Shown here: piece by piece, positions 16,059 through 24,494 of the stretch
How the letters are laid out: the number at the start of each line of letters is the position of its first letter
Position numbering within the stretch: position 1 is the first letter of the stretch
NCBI GenBank assembly: GCA_013177945.1
Contig: JABLXW010000016.1
Span: 50,021 to 114,020, forward strand
DNA from: Bacillota bacterium
Lineage (GTDB): Bacteria > Bacillota > DSM-12270 > Thermacetogeniales > Thermacetogeniaceae
Reading direction: 5' to 3'
DNA length: 64,000 nucleotides
Position numbers and translations under genes: made by a program
Notes under the pieces: generated by a model
Seen by the model: only the letters and a program-made list of their open reading frames with translations
Databases searched by the model: none
Told to the model about the DNA's origin: nothing

Positions 16059-17327
16059 ATGAAGTACTACAGCCTAATAGACAAAGTATACCGTATTGAG
16101 AACCTGAAGAAGGCATACGGTGCCGTCAAGGCGAACAATGGTGCTCCCGGGGTAGACGGGGAGACCGTGCGAGCCTTCGGCGAGAATCTAGACGATGAAA
16201 TAGCCAAACTTCATCTTGAACTCAAGACCGGGACGTACAGACCAAGCCCAGTCCTGAGGGTGGAGATACCCAAGCCGGATGGAGGGAAGAGGCTGCTTGG
16301 GATACCTACCGTTAGGGACAGGGTAGTCCAGCAAGCACTGTTAAACGTACTTCAGCCAATCTTTGACCAAGACTTTCACCCGTCAAGCTATGGATACCGA
16401 CCGGGGCGTTCCTGCCAGCAGGCAGTAGCCAAAGCCGAGAGGTTCATGAACCGGTATGGACTTACACATGTAGTAGACATGGACCTCTCCAAGTGCTTTG
16501 ACCGTCTTGACCATGACCTAATTCTTCAGGGAGTGAACCGGAAAGTCAGCGATGGTTCTGTGCTGCGATTAATCCGGTTGTTCCTGGAGGCTGGCGTCAT
16601 GAGGGACGGGGTCTTTGAAGGGACTGAAGTAGGGAGTCCACAAGGTGGTGTAATATCACCCCTTCTCACCAACATCTATCTGGACTATTTTGACCGGGCG
16701 ATGAAAGAGAGGGGTATTCGCATAGTTCGCTATGCGGACGATATTCTCATCTTTGCCAGGACACCCCGGCAGGCGGAAAGGTACATGAAGACTGCCTATG
16801 AAATCCTTGAAGGCGAGCTCAAACTCGTTGTCAACAAGGAAAAGACGCGTATAACCAGCGTCTATGAGGGTGTAGCCTATCTTGGGTTTATCATCTACCC
16901 CAAGAATGTGGGCATTCACCCCAAGAAAATAAAGGCCTTCAAAGAGGCTATCCGCCAGCTGACGCCCCGGAACCATGGCATGAATGTGGAGGAAATGGTC
17001 AGGAGGCTTAACCCCATCCTGCGGGGGTGGATTAACTACTTCCGCATAGCGAACTGCAAGAGAGTACTTCGCGAGCTCATGGGATGGATACGTCGACGGC
17101 TCCGAATGAAGAAGATGCTGGAGTGGAAGACCTGGAAGGCGTTTCATAAAGCCCTTCGCCGTCGAGGTTACAAAGGGGAATTTGAGAAGATATCCATGCG
17201 AAGATGGAGAAACTCAGCCAGTCCTCTCGTTTCGATGGCTCTTCCAAACACCTGGTTTGACGAAATCGGTTTAGTTAACCTCGAGAGATATGAGGTTGGC
17301 ATCTTGCATCGTTATTATGAAAGCTAA
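16059..17327 (+). CDS. group II intron reverse transcriptase/maturase
   Basis: A 422-residue intron-encoded protein that helps the intron splice and copies it into new sites. Reverse transcriptase blocks are all present: NNGAPGVDGETV, the IPKPDGGKRLLGIPTVRDRVVQ block 1-2, DMDLSKCFDRLDH (block 3), GSPQGGVISPLL (block 4) and the catalytic YADD at residues 225-228. The thumb/maturase domain X ends with the INYFRIAN and basic RRRLRMKK stretches. No HNH endonuclease domain follows, as in class IIC. The frame is intact, so the element may still be active. ATG 16059 follows GGGAGAAGAG. Confidence 0.93.
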   Translation: MKYYSLIDKVYRIENLKKAYGAVKANNGAPGVDGETVRAFGENLDDEIAKLHLELKTGTYRPSPVLRVEIPKPDGGKRLLGIPTVRDRVVQQALLNVLQPIFDQDFHPSSYGYRPGRSCQQAVAKAERFMNRYGLTHVVDMDLSKCFDRLDHDLILQGVNRKVSDGSVLRLIRLFLEAGVMRDGVFEGTEVGSPQGGVISPLLTNIYLDYFDRAMKERGIRIVRYADDILIFARTPRQAERYMKTAYEILEGELKLVVNKEKTRITSVYEGVAYLGFIIYPKNVGIHPKKIKAFKEAIRQLTPRNHGMNVEEMVRRLNPILRGWINYFRIANCKRVLRELMGWIRRRLRMKKMLEWKTWKAFHKALRRRGYKGEFEKISMRRWRNSASPLVSMALPNTWFDEIGLVNLERYEVGILHRYYES

Positions 17328-17344
17328 CGACTGAGGTTTGCCAG

Positions 17345-17375
17345 GAGCCGTGTACGTGGCCCGTACGCACGGTTC
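17345..17375 (+). other. group II intron domain V
   Basis: GAGCCGTG and CACGGTTC form the lower helix containing the catalytic AGC triad; TACG and CGTA form the upper helix, and a two-base CG bulge lies on the 3' strand. At 31 bases it is three shorter than the usual 34. Confidence 0.8.
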
Positions 17376-17455
17376 TGTGAGAGGGACAGCGCTAGACTGA
17401 TTACCTAGCGCTGCCCTACTCGATAATCTTGTCAAAAGTTCGAGGTGATCCCAGG

Positions 17456-18673
17456 GTGAGCGATCCGCTCAACGTTCTCGTCAAAAAGGCTCCCGATCAA
17501 CATGATCCACCTGACTCTCTGCGTTCCGTAGGGTGGACCGTGCCGCATCGGGTGCGGCTTGCAGATGAAAAAAACCCCCTTCCCCTCGACTGCGGGAGAA
17601 CCTTTGCTCCCGTTGATGTGGAGTACGAAGTTTACGGGGAGCTGAACCCCGCTCGGGACAACGCCATCCTGATCCTGCACGCCCTTTCGGGAGATGCTCA
17701 TGCTGCAGGCTGGAGCGCCAGGGCCGACGAACTGGGCCGCCCCTGGCTTAAGAAAAGGCCCGGCTGGTGGGACGGGATGATCGGCCCGGGCAAGGCTTTT
17801 GATACCACGAAGTACTGCGTGATCTGTTCCAATCTTTTGGGAAGCTGCTACGGAACAACAGGCCCCGCTTCCATCGATCCCGAAACCGGGCGGCCCTACG
17901 GCCTCCGCTTTCCTGTAGTAACCGTGGGAGACTGGGTCCGGCTGCAGGAGCGCCTGGTCAGTTATCTCGGCATCACGCGCCTGCGCGCGGTGGCAGGAGG
18001 TTCCCTGGGCGGGCAGCAGGCCCTGGAGTGGGCGCTTGCCTACCCGGAGCGCGTGGAATCGGCTCTGATCATTGCTTCTGCGGCCCGCCTGAGCGACCAG
18101 GGGCTTGCCTTCAACGCCGTTGCCAGGCACGCGATCACTACCGATCCCAATTTTCAAGACGGCGACTACTACGGGAAGGCGACGCCGGACCGGGGGCTTG
18201 CAGCCGCCCGGATGCTCGGCCATATCACCTACCTTTCGGAGGTTTCGATGCGCTGGAAATTCGGCCGCAGGTTTTGCAACGGGGAGGGCCCCGGGTTTCA
18301 CCTGGGCGTGGATTTCGAGGTTGAGAGCTATCTCCGGCATCAGGGAGAGGCCTTTGTGGAGAGATTTGACGCCAACAGCTACCTTTACATCACCCGGGCG
18401 ATGGACTACTATGATGCCGCGAACTGGGGGGAGGGGGACCTGGATCGGGCCTGCAGCAGGATTCAAAGCAGATTGCTCCTGGTTTCTTTTTCCTCCGATT
18501 GGCTTTATCCACCGGAGCAGATGAAGGAACTGGCGCTTGCCCTGACCCGTAGCAGGAAGCGGGTGAGTTATGTCAATATTCCATCCACCTACGGGCATGA
18601 TGCCTTCCTCCTTGAGGTCGAGAAGCTCTCCTGCCTGGTCCGCTCCTTTCTGGAAGGGGGGAGGCTCGCGTGA
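17456..18673 (+). CDS. metX: MetX, homoserine O-acetyltransferase
   Basis: A 405-residue alpha/beta hydrolase-fold acyltransferase that activates homoserine for methionine synthesis. Landmarks are HALSGDAHAAGW (oxyanion region), GGSLGGQQALEW with nucleophile Ser183, and the catalytic His in YGHDAFLLE at the C-terminus. GTG 17456 has GAGGTGATC 7 bases upstream; TTG 17429 is also in frame but would start inside the intron exon junction. The gene lies behind the SAM riboswitch but is now separated from it by a group II intron of about 2.1 kb. It overlaps metW by four bases. Confidence 0.92.
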   Translation: MSDPLNVLVKKAPDQHDPPDSLRSVGWTVPHRVRLADEKNPLPLDCGRTFAPVDVEYEVYGELNPARDNAILILHALSGDAHAAGWSARADELGRPWLKKRPGWWDGMIGPGKAFDTTKYCVICSNLLGSCYGTTGPASIDPETGRPYGLRFPVVTVGDWVRLQERLVSYLGITRLRAVAGGSLGGQQALEWALAYPERVESALIIASAARLSDQGLAFNAVARHAITTDPNFQDGDYYGKATPDRGLAAARMLGHITYLSEVSMRWKFGRRFCNGEGPGFHLGVDFEVESYLRHQGEAFVERFDANSYLYITRAMDYYDAANWGEGDLDRACSRIQSRLLLVSFSSDWLYPPEQMKELALALTRSRKRVSYVNIPSTYGHDAFLLEVEKLSCLVRSFLEGGRLA

Positions 18674-19278
18674 ACGGAAACGGAAAACACCGCTGGGATC
18701 ACGAGGCCATTTTTGATCTTATCCCCGAGGGGTCCTCTGTCCTCGACCTGGGCTGCGGGGATGGGGAACTCCTCGCAAGGCTGATGGCAGAGAAGAAAGT
18801 CGAGGGGCTGGGAATTGAAAAGGATTTTCACCGGGTGGCAGGAGCCATCGCCAGGGGGGTTCCCGTCCTGCATTTGGATCTGGACGAGGGGCTGACAGGC
18901 TTGCCGGACGGTTTTTTTGATTTTGTGGTTTTGGAGAAAACCCTGCAGGAGGTCAACAAACCCCTCTTTGTTCTTGAGGAAATGCTCCGGGTTGGAAGGG
19001 CCGGGGTGATCAGTTTCCCGAACTTCGGACACTGGCATGTCGTTGCCTCGCTGATTTTAACGGGGAGAATGCCGGTGACGCCGGCCCTTCCCTACCAGTG
19101 GTATGAGACTCCAAACATCCACCTCTTCACGGTGAGAGATTTTCTCGATTGGGCGCGCTCCAGTCAGGTCCGGATAGAACGGGGGTTGTCTTGGGTCGAG
19201 GGAAGGGTTCTTCCTTTTTGCGAGGAGGATGCCGTAATTGCCGAGGAGGTTTTGTTTGTCGTCTCCCGTGCTTTGTAA
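18670..19278 (+). CDS. metW: MetW, methionine biosynthesis methyltransferase-like protein
   Basis: A 202-residue class I SAM-binding protein, nearly always encoded after metX and needed for full homoserine acyltransferase activity in some bacteria. Motif I is VLDLGCGDGELLARL; further family segments are VLEKTLQEV, FPNFGHWHVV and PYQWYETPNIHLFTVRDF. The GTG start overlaps the TGA of metX (GTGA), so the two are coupled. Length and order match the family exactly. Confidence 0.9.
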   Translation: MNGNGKHRWDHEAIFDLIPEGSSVLDLGCGDGELLARLMAEKKVEGLGIEKDFHRVAGAIARGVPVLHLDLDEGLTGLPDGFFDFVVLEKTLQEVNKPLFVLEEMLRVGRAGVISFPNFGHWHVVASLILTGRMPVTPALPYQWYETPNIHLFTVRDFLDWARSSQVRIERGLSWVEGRVLPFCEEDAVIAEEVLFVVSRAL

Positions 19279-19444
19279 GTCCAAGCTTTATTAAGAGGTG
19301 ATGAGGGTGAAACTGGCAACACAGCTTAATTCCGATGGAAGTAAGGCGGCAGTTGGGAATAAATGAATGCCTGCTCAGGCTTTCTGTGGGACTAACGGGC
19401 ATTTTAATTTCCGGCAAAATTTCTGTTATTTTTTTCTCAGCCCC

Positions 19445-19473
19445 TTGACACCTGCAATATTAATTGTTATATT
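19445..19473 (+). promoter_or_regulatory. sigma-A promoter before the YezD-like gene and cysK
   Basis: TTGACA at 19445-19450, 17-base spacer, TATATT at 19468-19473, in an AT-rich stretch. Confidence 0.75.
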
Positions 19474-19505
19474 GGTAAAAAAGTATAGTAAACCAAGTAA
19501 CATAC

Positions 19506-19516
19506 TAGGAATTCCT
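19506..19516. promoter_or_regulatory. candidate Rrf2/CymR-type site, first copy
   Basis: TAGGAATTCC, containing the palindrome GGAATTCC, lies about 30 bases after the -10 box. The same TAGGAATTCC lies at a similar place downstream of the promoter of the Rrf2 regulator at 29514. GGAATT is part of the CymR box of Bacillus as I recall it. A shared operator is an inference. Confidence 0.4.
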
Positions 19517-19539
19517 GAGTCGGGAAGGAGGGTGAGGCT

Positions 19540-19722
19540 GTGGGTGCGCGCCAGTTTTTTCTGGAGAAGGAAGGGGAAGATGTTAAATCCGTAGTACAGG
19601 CACCCTGGCTGAAAGGGCTTCTCTTGCTTTTAAAAGATCTCCGCTACGGAAGTGTGACCCTCGTGGTGCAGGACGGGAAAATAGTCCAAATGGAAAGAAT
19701 TGAAAAAGTTCGCCTCTGTTGA
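19540..19722 (+). CDS. YezD-family (DUF2292) small protein
   Basis: A 60-residue protein whose second half, LLLLLKDLRYGSVTLVVQDGKIVQMERIEKVRL, matches the DUF2292/YezD pattern (I-x-YGSV-x-I-x-IQDGKVVQIE). These small cytosolic proteins are usually found beside sulfate or cysteine assimilation genes; no activity is known. GTG 19540 follows AAGGAGGGTGAGG. It sits between a promoter and a terminator, upstream of cysK, so it may be transcribed alone or with cysK by readthrough. Confidence 0.75.
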   Translation: MGARQFFLEKEGEDVKSVVQAPWLKGLLLLLKDLRYGSVTLVVQDGKIVQMERIEKVRLC

Positions 19723-19751
19723 GCAAACGAGAGGCTGACCGGACAACCGGA

Positions 19752-19784
19752 GGCCAGGCAAGTTTCTTGCCTGGCCTTTCGTTT
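19752..19784 (+). terminator. terminator between the YezD-like gene and cysK
   Basis: GGCCAGGCAAG and CTTGCCTGGCC pair over 11 bp with a 3-base loop, followed by TTTCGTTT. The broken T-run suggests partial readthrough into cysK, which has no obvious promoter of its own. Confidence 0.8.
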
Positions 19785-19863
19785 CAAAATGGCATTTTCC
19801 GGGCATGGGATGGGGAGCACCGGACAGGAAGAGACTCAAAAAATTTTGAGAGAAGGAGTGGAA

Positions 19864-20853
19864 ATGTTCATGCGCATTTATGAAAACCTGACGGAGCTGA
19901 TTGGGGGTACACCCTTGCTGCGCCTGAAAACGCTTTCTCAGGGTACAGGTGCAGAGATCGCGGGAAAGCTGGAGTCCTTCAACCCTGCCGGCAGCGTCAA
20001 GGACCGGATCGGCTACGCCATGATCAAAGATGCCGAGGAGCGGGGATTGATTGACAAGGATACGGTGATCATCGAGCCCACCAGCGGGAACACGGGGATT
20101 GCCCTCGCCTTCGTCTGCGCCGCCAGGGGTTACCGCTTGATTCTCACGATGCCCGAGACAATGAGCATCGAGCGGCGCAACCTCCTGAAAGCATACGGGG
20201 CAGAACTGGTCCTGACACCCGGTGCAGAGGGAATGAAAGGAGCGGTCCGGAAGGCAGAAGAACTGGCGGCCCAGATCCCGAATTCCTTTATTCCCCAGCA
20301 GTTCCGGAATCCCGCGAATCCGGCCATCCACCGCGCCACCACGGCTCTCGAGATTTGGGAGGATACCGAAGGCCAGGTGGATCTTGTTGTGGGCGGAGTC
20401 GGCACGGGGGGAACGATTACCGGTGTCGCAGAAGTGCTGAAACCCCGCAAGGAGTCGTTGAAGATTGTTGCCGTCGAGCCGGCGGAGTCCCCCGTGCTCT
20501 CGGGAGGGAAGCCGGGGCCGCACCGCATCCAGGGGATCGGTGCGGGTTTTATCCCTGAGGTGCTCAACCTGTCCCTTGTTGATGAAATTATCCAGGTCCG
20601 CTACGAGGAGGCGGCTGCAACCAGCCGGATGCTGGCGCGCAGCCTCGGGCTGCTGGTCGGGGTTTCTTCAGGCGCGGCGGCCTTTGCAGCCCGGCTGGTG
20701 GCCCGGCGCCCCGAAAATCAAGGGAAGCTGATCGTAGTCATTCTCCCCGATACGGGGGAACGCTACTTGAGCACCACCCTCTTCCAGGAAGAGGAAAACA
20801 TCAACCAGTTGCGGGGCGTGCTTAACCTGGCTGCCGTTCAGGCCCGGTGCTGA
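19864..20853 (+). CDS. cysK: cysteine synthase A (O-acetylserine sulfhydrylase)
   Basis: A 329-residue PLP enzyme that makes cysteine from O-acetylserine and sulfide. The PLP lysine is Lys46 in GSVKDRI; the substrate loop TSGNTGIAL, the phosphate-binding [10 protein letters not shown] and the [16 protein letters not shown] segment are all present. ATG 19864 follows AGAAGGAG; the frame opens earlier at 19789 but that part is the terminator region. A longer than usual C-terminal tail ([16 protein letters not shown]) follows the conserved [11 protein letters not shown]. It precedes an ABC importer likely to bring in a sulfur source. Confidence 0.92.
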   Translation: MFMRIYENLTELIGGTPLLRLKTLSQGTGAEIAGKLESFNPAGSVKDRIGYAMIKDAEERGLIDKDTVIIEPTSGNTGIALAFVCAARGYRLILTMPETMSIERRNLLKAYGAELVLTPGAEGMKGAVRKAEELAAQIPNSFIPQQFRNPANPAIHRATTALEIWEDTEGQVDLVVGGVGTGGTITGVAEVLKPRKESLKIVAVEPAESPVLSGGKPGPHRIQGIGAGFIPEVLNLSLVDEIIQVRYEEAAATSRMLARSLGLLVGVSSGAAAFAARLVARRPENQGKLIVVILPDTGERYLSTTLFQEEENINQLRGVLNLAAVQARC

Positions 20854-20875
20854 AACCAGGAGGAAGGTGATTTTA

Positions 20876-21703
20876 ATGGAGGCAGTTTCGGGACGGATCG
20901 ATCTCAGCCGGAGGCTGCTGCGGTTGCAAAAAGCCTTAAAAGAGCCCTGGGGGCGTCAGGTTCCTCTTCTTCTGGCGATACTGGTGCTCGTCTTGCTGTG
21001 GGATCTGCTTACAAGCAGGTTGCGCCTGCTTCCTCTCCCGTATTTTCCGGCCCCAGGTGAGATTCTATTCGAACTCTGGCGGGACCGCTCCCTGCTCGGC
21101 CTGAGCATCGTCCATTCCCTTCGTCTGCTTGGCCTGGGCTATCTTGCCGGAACTCTTGCGGGGCTTGGAACCGGCATCTTGATGGGCTGGTTCAGGCAGG
21201 GGGAATACTGGCTCCAGCCGGTGCTCCGCTTTATGGGCCCCATCCCCGCACCGGCGTGGATTCCCCTTGCAATGGTACTCTTTCCCAACAGCTTCTCCGC
21301 CAGCATTTTTCTCCTGGCGCTGAGCGCCTGGTTTCCCGTGACCATTCTCACCTGGTCGGGGGTGGCAGGTGTGAACAGGTCCTACCTGGAGGTGGCACGG
21401 ACGCTGGGGGCCGGGGGGTGGGTTCTTTTGTGGAAAGTGGCGATTCCCGCGGCGCTTCCCTCGATTTTCGTCGGGCTTTTCATGGGGTTGGGGCTTTCCT
21501 TTGCAACCCTGGTTGTGGCTGAGATGCTCGGTGTGAAAGCGGGGCTGGGCTGGTACGTTCAGTGGGCTCAGGGGTGGGCCGAGTACGACAAGGTTTACGG
21601 AGCCCTTCTGATCATGGCACTGCTTTTTTCAACACTCTTAACTGTTATTTTCCGCTTCCGGGATCGCTTTCTGGCCTGGCAGCGGGGACTGATCAGGTGG
21701 TAG
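20876..21703 (+). CDS. ABC importer permease, sulfonate/taurine type
   Basis: A 275-residue permease of the SsuC/TauC/NitT family. About six transmembrane helices are seen, with the cytoplasmic EAA-like loop EVARTLGAGGWVLLWKVAIPAALPSIFVGL that docks to the ATPase. ATG 20876 is preferred because AAGGTGAT lies 4-5 bases before it; GTG 20867 is possible. It starts 22 bases after cysK. The matching ATPase and binding protein follow at 22527 and 23448, so these make a complete importer. Its place among cysteine genes suggests an organosulfur substrate, but the family also carries nitrate, thiamine precursors and others. Confidence 0.8.
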   Translation: MEAVSGRIDLSRRLLRLQKALKEPWGRQVPLLLAILVLVLLWDLLTSRLRLLPLPYFPAPGEILFELWRDRSLLGLSIVHSLRLLGLGYLAGTLAGLGTGILMGWFRQGEYWLQPVLRFMGPIPAPAWIPLAMVLFPNSFSASIFLLALSAWFPVTILTWSGVAGVNRSYLEVARTLGAGGWVLLWKVAIPAALPSIFVGLFMGLGLSFATLVVAEMLGVKAGLGWYVQWAQGWAEYDKVYGALLIMALLFSTLLTVIFRFRDRFLAWQRGLIRW

Positions 21704-21866
21704 GAGGGGGCTGTATATTCCACTTCCTGCCGCTGGTGGCAGCCTTTGTGGGGGCCGACAACGCGGCGGTCCTGCCGGCCCTGTTGCCGATACTCCCGGA
21801 AATCAATGAGTCAGGTTTTGGGGTGCCCGGGAATTTATGTTATGGAATGGAGGAAGGAGGTAATTT

Positions 21867-22373
21867 ATGCCACCACAGATGATGGGCCAGATGATGAACG
21901 AGATGGTGAAGCAGGCGATGAGCCAGCAGATGACCCACTACATGGAACTGCTGGCAACAAATCAACCGTGGAACCTGATCATCTTCATGGCCATCCCTGT
22001 GATCTTGGCCGAGACCCTTACGGTGACCGAATTTTTTGTGGTTTTCCGCCGGCTGCACGAAGGTCCGCTCCGCCACTTTAACCGGTGGGTGGGGATTATC
22101 CTGGGCTTCTATTTTCTTGGGATTTTCCTGTACCTGACGACGAAAGTGGTGCCGGGAATTGAGTGGCGCGGGTTGGTGGACATCCTGGCGGTAGGGTTTT
22201 ATTTGAGCGGCGTGATTTTCCTCTTCGGAATCGCCCTTTTGGAGCTGGGAATCCTGGGCAGGCACCGGGATCTTGAGGGCAAGATGCAGCTGCACTTTAC
22301 CCTCTTGATCGGTTTCCTCATCGTTGCCCATATCGCCATGATCTTCGGAATGATGAATCCGTCTCTGCTCTAA
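21867..22373 (+). CDS. unrecognised four-helix membrane protein within the importer operon
   Basis: A 168-residue protein that I cannot assign to a family. The N-terminal 30 residues are amphipathic and rich in Met and Gln (MPPQMMGQMMNEMVKQAMSQ), then four clear transmembrane helices follow, with an HRDLEG charged loop before the last. ATG 21867 follows AAGGAGG at 6 bases, an ideal ribosome site. It lies between the permease and ATPase genes of a sulfonate-type importer, so it may be an extra subunit or a separate channel for sulfur or anion movement. It appears complete. Confidence 0.55.
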   Translation: MPPQMMGQMMNEMVKQAMSQQMTHYMELLATNQPWNLIIFMAIPVILAETLTVTEFFVVFRRLHEGPLRHFNRWVGIILGFYFLGIFLYLTTKVVPGIEWRGLVDILAVGFYLSGVIFLFGIALLELGILGRHRDLEGKMQLHFTLLIGFLIVAHIAMIFGMMNPSLL

Positions 22374-22379
22374 GCCAGG

Positions 22380-22400
22380 AGGGGCCGGGCACCCCCTTTT
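22380..22400 (+). terminator. weak hairpin with T-run after the four-helix protein
   Basis: AGGGG and CCCCT can pair (5 bp, 8-base loop), followed by TTTT. This is weak and may only reduce transcription into the ATPase gene. Confidence 0.3.
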
Positions 22401-22526
22401 CTTGAGAAACGGTGCAGTTTTTGGGGCAGCGCCCCCCGGAAGCAACGCCGGTTTGCCCTTTAACTGAAAAGAGCGTTGAAGTTTAGGGGGAAACCCTGAA
22501 TTACCCCAGAGAATGGAGGAATAAAA

Positions 22527-23324
22527 GTGCAGGCAAAAAAAGGGGGAGGAGATATTCTTCTGCAAAATGTGACCAAGGTTTTTCCAGACGGGAGCGGCCA
22601 GGAGATACCCGTCCTGGCCGGAATCAACCTGGAGGTCGGGGCCGGAAGTTTTGTTTCTTTGCTCGGCCCCAGCGGTTGCGGAAAGTCAACCCTGCTCCGT
22701 TTGCTGGCGGGCCTTGAAAAACCAACCTCAGGCTCTCTCTATGTCAACGGCGAGGCGGTCCAGGGGCCCCATTACAGCCGGGGGCTTGTTTTCCAGGATC
22801 CAACCCTCTTCCCCTGGCTGACGGTGGAGGGGAATCTCACTTTCGGCCCCAGGGCGCGGGGGGAGCGTGTAAGTCCCGAGGTTGTGGAGGAGTTCCTCGA
22901 GCTGACCGGACTTAAAGAGTTTAGAAACATGTTTCCTTACCAGCTTTCGGGAGGGATGGCCCAGCGGGCGGCGCTGGCGCGGGTGCTGATCAACCGGCCC
23001 GTTGTACTCCTTCTCGACGAGCCTCTGGGGGCGCTTGATGCCTTGACGAGGATGCAGATGCAGGATGAGCTTTACCGCATCTGGCGCCTCCGGCGCACGA
23101 CGGTCATTCTGGTGACCCACGATATTGATGAAGCAATTTACCTCAGCGAGCAGGTTGCAATCCTTACTCCCCGGCCGGCCCGGATCCAGAGCATACTGGA
23201 TATTCCTTTGGGGTACCCCCGCGCCCGGGATCATCCGGATTTTTTCCGCCTGCGCAGCCAGATCTTAAGGCTGCTTCATTTGAACCGCGATGAAGAGGAG
23301 GGAGAGTTGACTTATGCCATCTAG
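22527..23324 (+). CDS. ABC importer ATPase, sulfonate/taurine type
   Basis: A 265-residue ATPase of the SsuB/TauB/NitT class. Walker A is GPSGCGKSTLLRLLAGLEKPTSG, the Q-loop is VFQDPTLFPWLTV, the signature is LSGGMAQRAALARVL, Walker B is LLLDEPLGALD and the switch is VTHDIDEAIYL. GTG 22527 follows TGGAGGAATAAAA. It works with the permease at 20876 and the lipoprotein at 23448. Confidence 0.85.
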   Translation: MQAKKGGGDILLQNVTKVFPDGSGQEIPVLAGINLEVGAGSFVSLLGPSGCGKSTLLRLLAGLEKPTSGSLYVNGEAVQGPHYSRGLVFQDPTLFPWLTVEGNLTFGPRARGERVSPEVVEEFLELTGLKEFRNMFPYQLSGGMAQRAALARVLINRPVVLLLDEPLGALDALTRMQMQDELYRIWRLRRTTVILVTHDIDEAIYLSEQVAILTPRPARIQSILDIPLGYPRARDHPDFFRLRSQILRLLHLNRDEEEGELTYAI

Positions 23325-23447
23325 TTTACCGGTGCAGCTTAACCGGTGCAGGCAGTTGTTGGAGGAGGTGAGTTGTCGAGTTTAGCTGAATTTATTTTAC
23401 CGGAGCAAGCCGTTCTTATGAAAAGCATTGGAAAAGGGGGAGTTTCC

Positions 23448-24467
23448 GTGAAAAAGAGGGCGGCAGCCGTAATCCTGGTGGTTGCCTTGCTGGCGCTGCT
23501 CGTTTCCGGGCTGGCTGGGTGCGGCCGGAAGACGGAGAGCCAGAAGCAAGAGGACAGCGGAAGCACAGGTCAGGTCAGAACTGTAAAAATAGGCAGCGCC
23601 GGTGCGCTTTGCTATGCGCCTATTTACGTTGCCGCAGAGAAAGGTTTTTTTGAAAAGGAAGGCTTAAGTGCCGAGGTTGTCAGAACCGATTTTGAGCACA
23701 TCAGGGAGGGTCTTGCTACCGGGAAAATCGATGCAACTCTGGGGCTCTTCCATAAATGGATCAAACCTGTCGAGCAGGGGACAGATATCAAGTTTACAGC
23801 TGGATTACATACCGGTTGCATTCAAGTTGTGGCGGGAAATAATAGCGGGATTACAAAAGTGGAAGACCTTCGCGGGAAACGGATCGGGGTTGATGCCATC
23901 GGCGCGGGCCCCATGAACTTCCTTGCCGTTGCTCTAACCCGGGCAGGAATTGACTGGAAGCGCGACGTGACCTGGAAAGCATACCCCCCCGATCAGTTGG
24001 AAACGGCACTGGATAAGGGGGAAATTGATGCTGTGGCGATTGCCGACCCGTGGGGACAGTTGATCCTCGACAAGAATAAAGGCCGACTGGTTATCAGCCT
24101 TTCGGAGACCAAGCCCTATGCCGACGAGTACTGCTGCTATGTTGCTGTGAGCGGGAAGTTGATTAAAAAGGATCCGGAGGCTGCGGCAGCCCTTACCCGG
24201 GCCTTGATGAAGGCAACTCTTTGGGTAAATGAGCACCGCGAGGAAGCGGCGCAACTGAGTGTGGAGAAGAAGTACACGGGAGGCACCGCGGCCGGGAACG
24301 CGAAGCTGCTGGCCAAGTACCGGTACGTCCCCGGGATCAAATCGGCCCAGAGAGATCTCTTCCAGGGGATTAAGAACCTCAAAGCTGCGGGTGTCCTTGA
24401 AACCCGGGAGCCCGTAGCCCTGGCAGAAAGGATCTTCGTTTCTGTAACCGACGACATAAAGAAGTAA
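23448..24467 (+). CDS. ABC importer substrate-binding lipoprotein (SsuA/NMT1-like)
   Basis: A 339-residue extracytoplasmic binding protein. The lipobox LVSGLAGC marks lipidation at the Cys near residue 24, after a basic start and a hydrophobic core. The mature part has the NMT1/SsuA fold: YAPIYVAAEKGFFEKEGL, GKRIGVDAIGAGPMNF and the DAVAIADPWG hinge region. GTG 23448 is chosen since it starts the signal peptide and follows AAAAGGGGGAG; ATG 23418 is also in frame. The binding site includes an unusual CCYVAVSG segment. The substrate is probably a sulfonate or related organosulfur acid, judged from neighbours only. Confidence 0.8.
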   Translation: MKKRAAAVILVVALLALLVSGLAGCGRKTESQKQEDSGSTGQVRTVKIGSAGALCYAPIYVAAEKGFFEKEGLSAEVVRTDFEHIREGLATGKIDATLGLFHKWIKPVEQGTDIKFTAGLHTGCIQVVAGNNSGITKVEDLRGKRIGVDAIGAGPMNFLAVALTRAGIDWKRDVTWKAYPPDQLETALDKGEIDAVAIADPWGQLILDKNKGRLVISLSETKPYADEYCCYVAVSGKLIKKDPEAAAALTRALMKATLWVNEHREEAAQLSVEKKYTGGTAAGNAKLLAKYRYVPGIKSAQRDLFQGIKNLKAAGVLETREPVALAERIFVSVTDDIKK

Positions 24468-24494
24468 TTTAGAGTGATTTGGGAGGTTTTTGCG

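Larger units (their letters stand above)
15335..17422 (+). mobile_element. group II intron (IIC-like target) between the SAM terminator and metX
   Basis: The intron RNA surrounds the maturase gene. The proposed 5' end is GTTCGCCC at 15335, directly after the T-run of the riboswitch terminator. Structured domain I sequence follows (GGGTGTCGCC, GGGATCTGAAGGAAGCC). Domain V is at 17345-17375 and a domain VI hairpin at about 17383-17416. The 3' end is near TACTCGAT, about 17422; both ends are accurate only to a few bases. Insertion behind a terminator hairpin, an ORF of about 420 residues without an endonuclease domain, and a total length near 2.1 kb all fit class IIC introns. Confidence 0.85.

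Noticed and set aside
19301..19366. 21-codon frame after metW with a GAGGTG site
   Set aside because: Too short, no features, and just before a promoter; may be chance.
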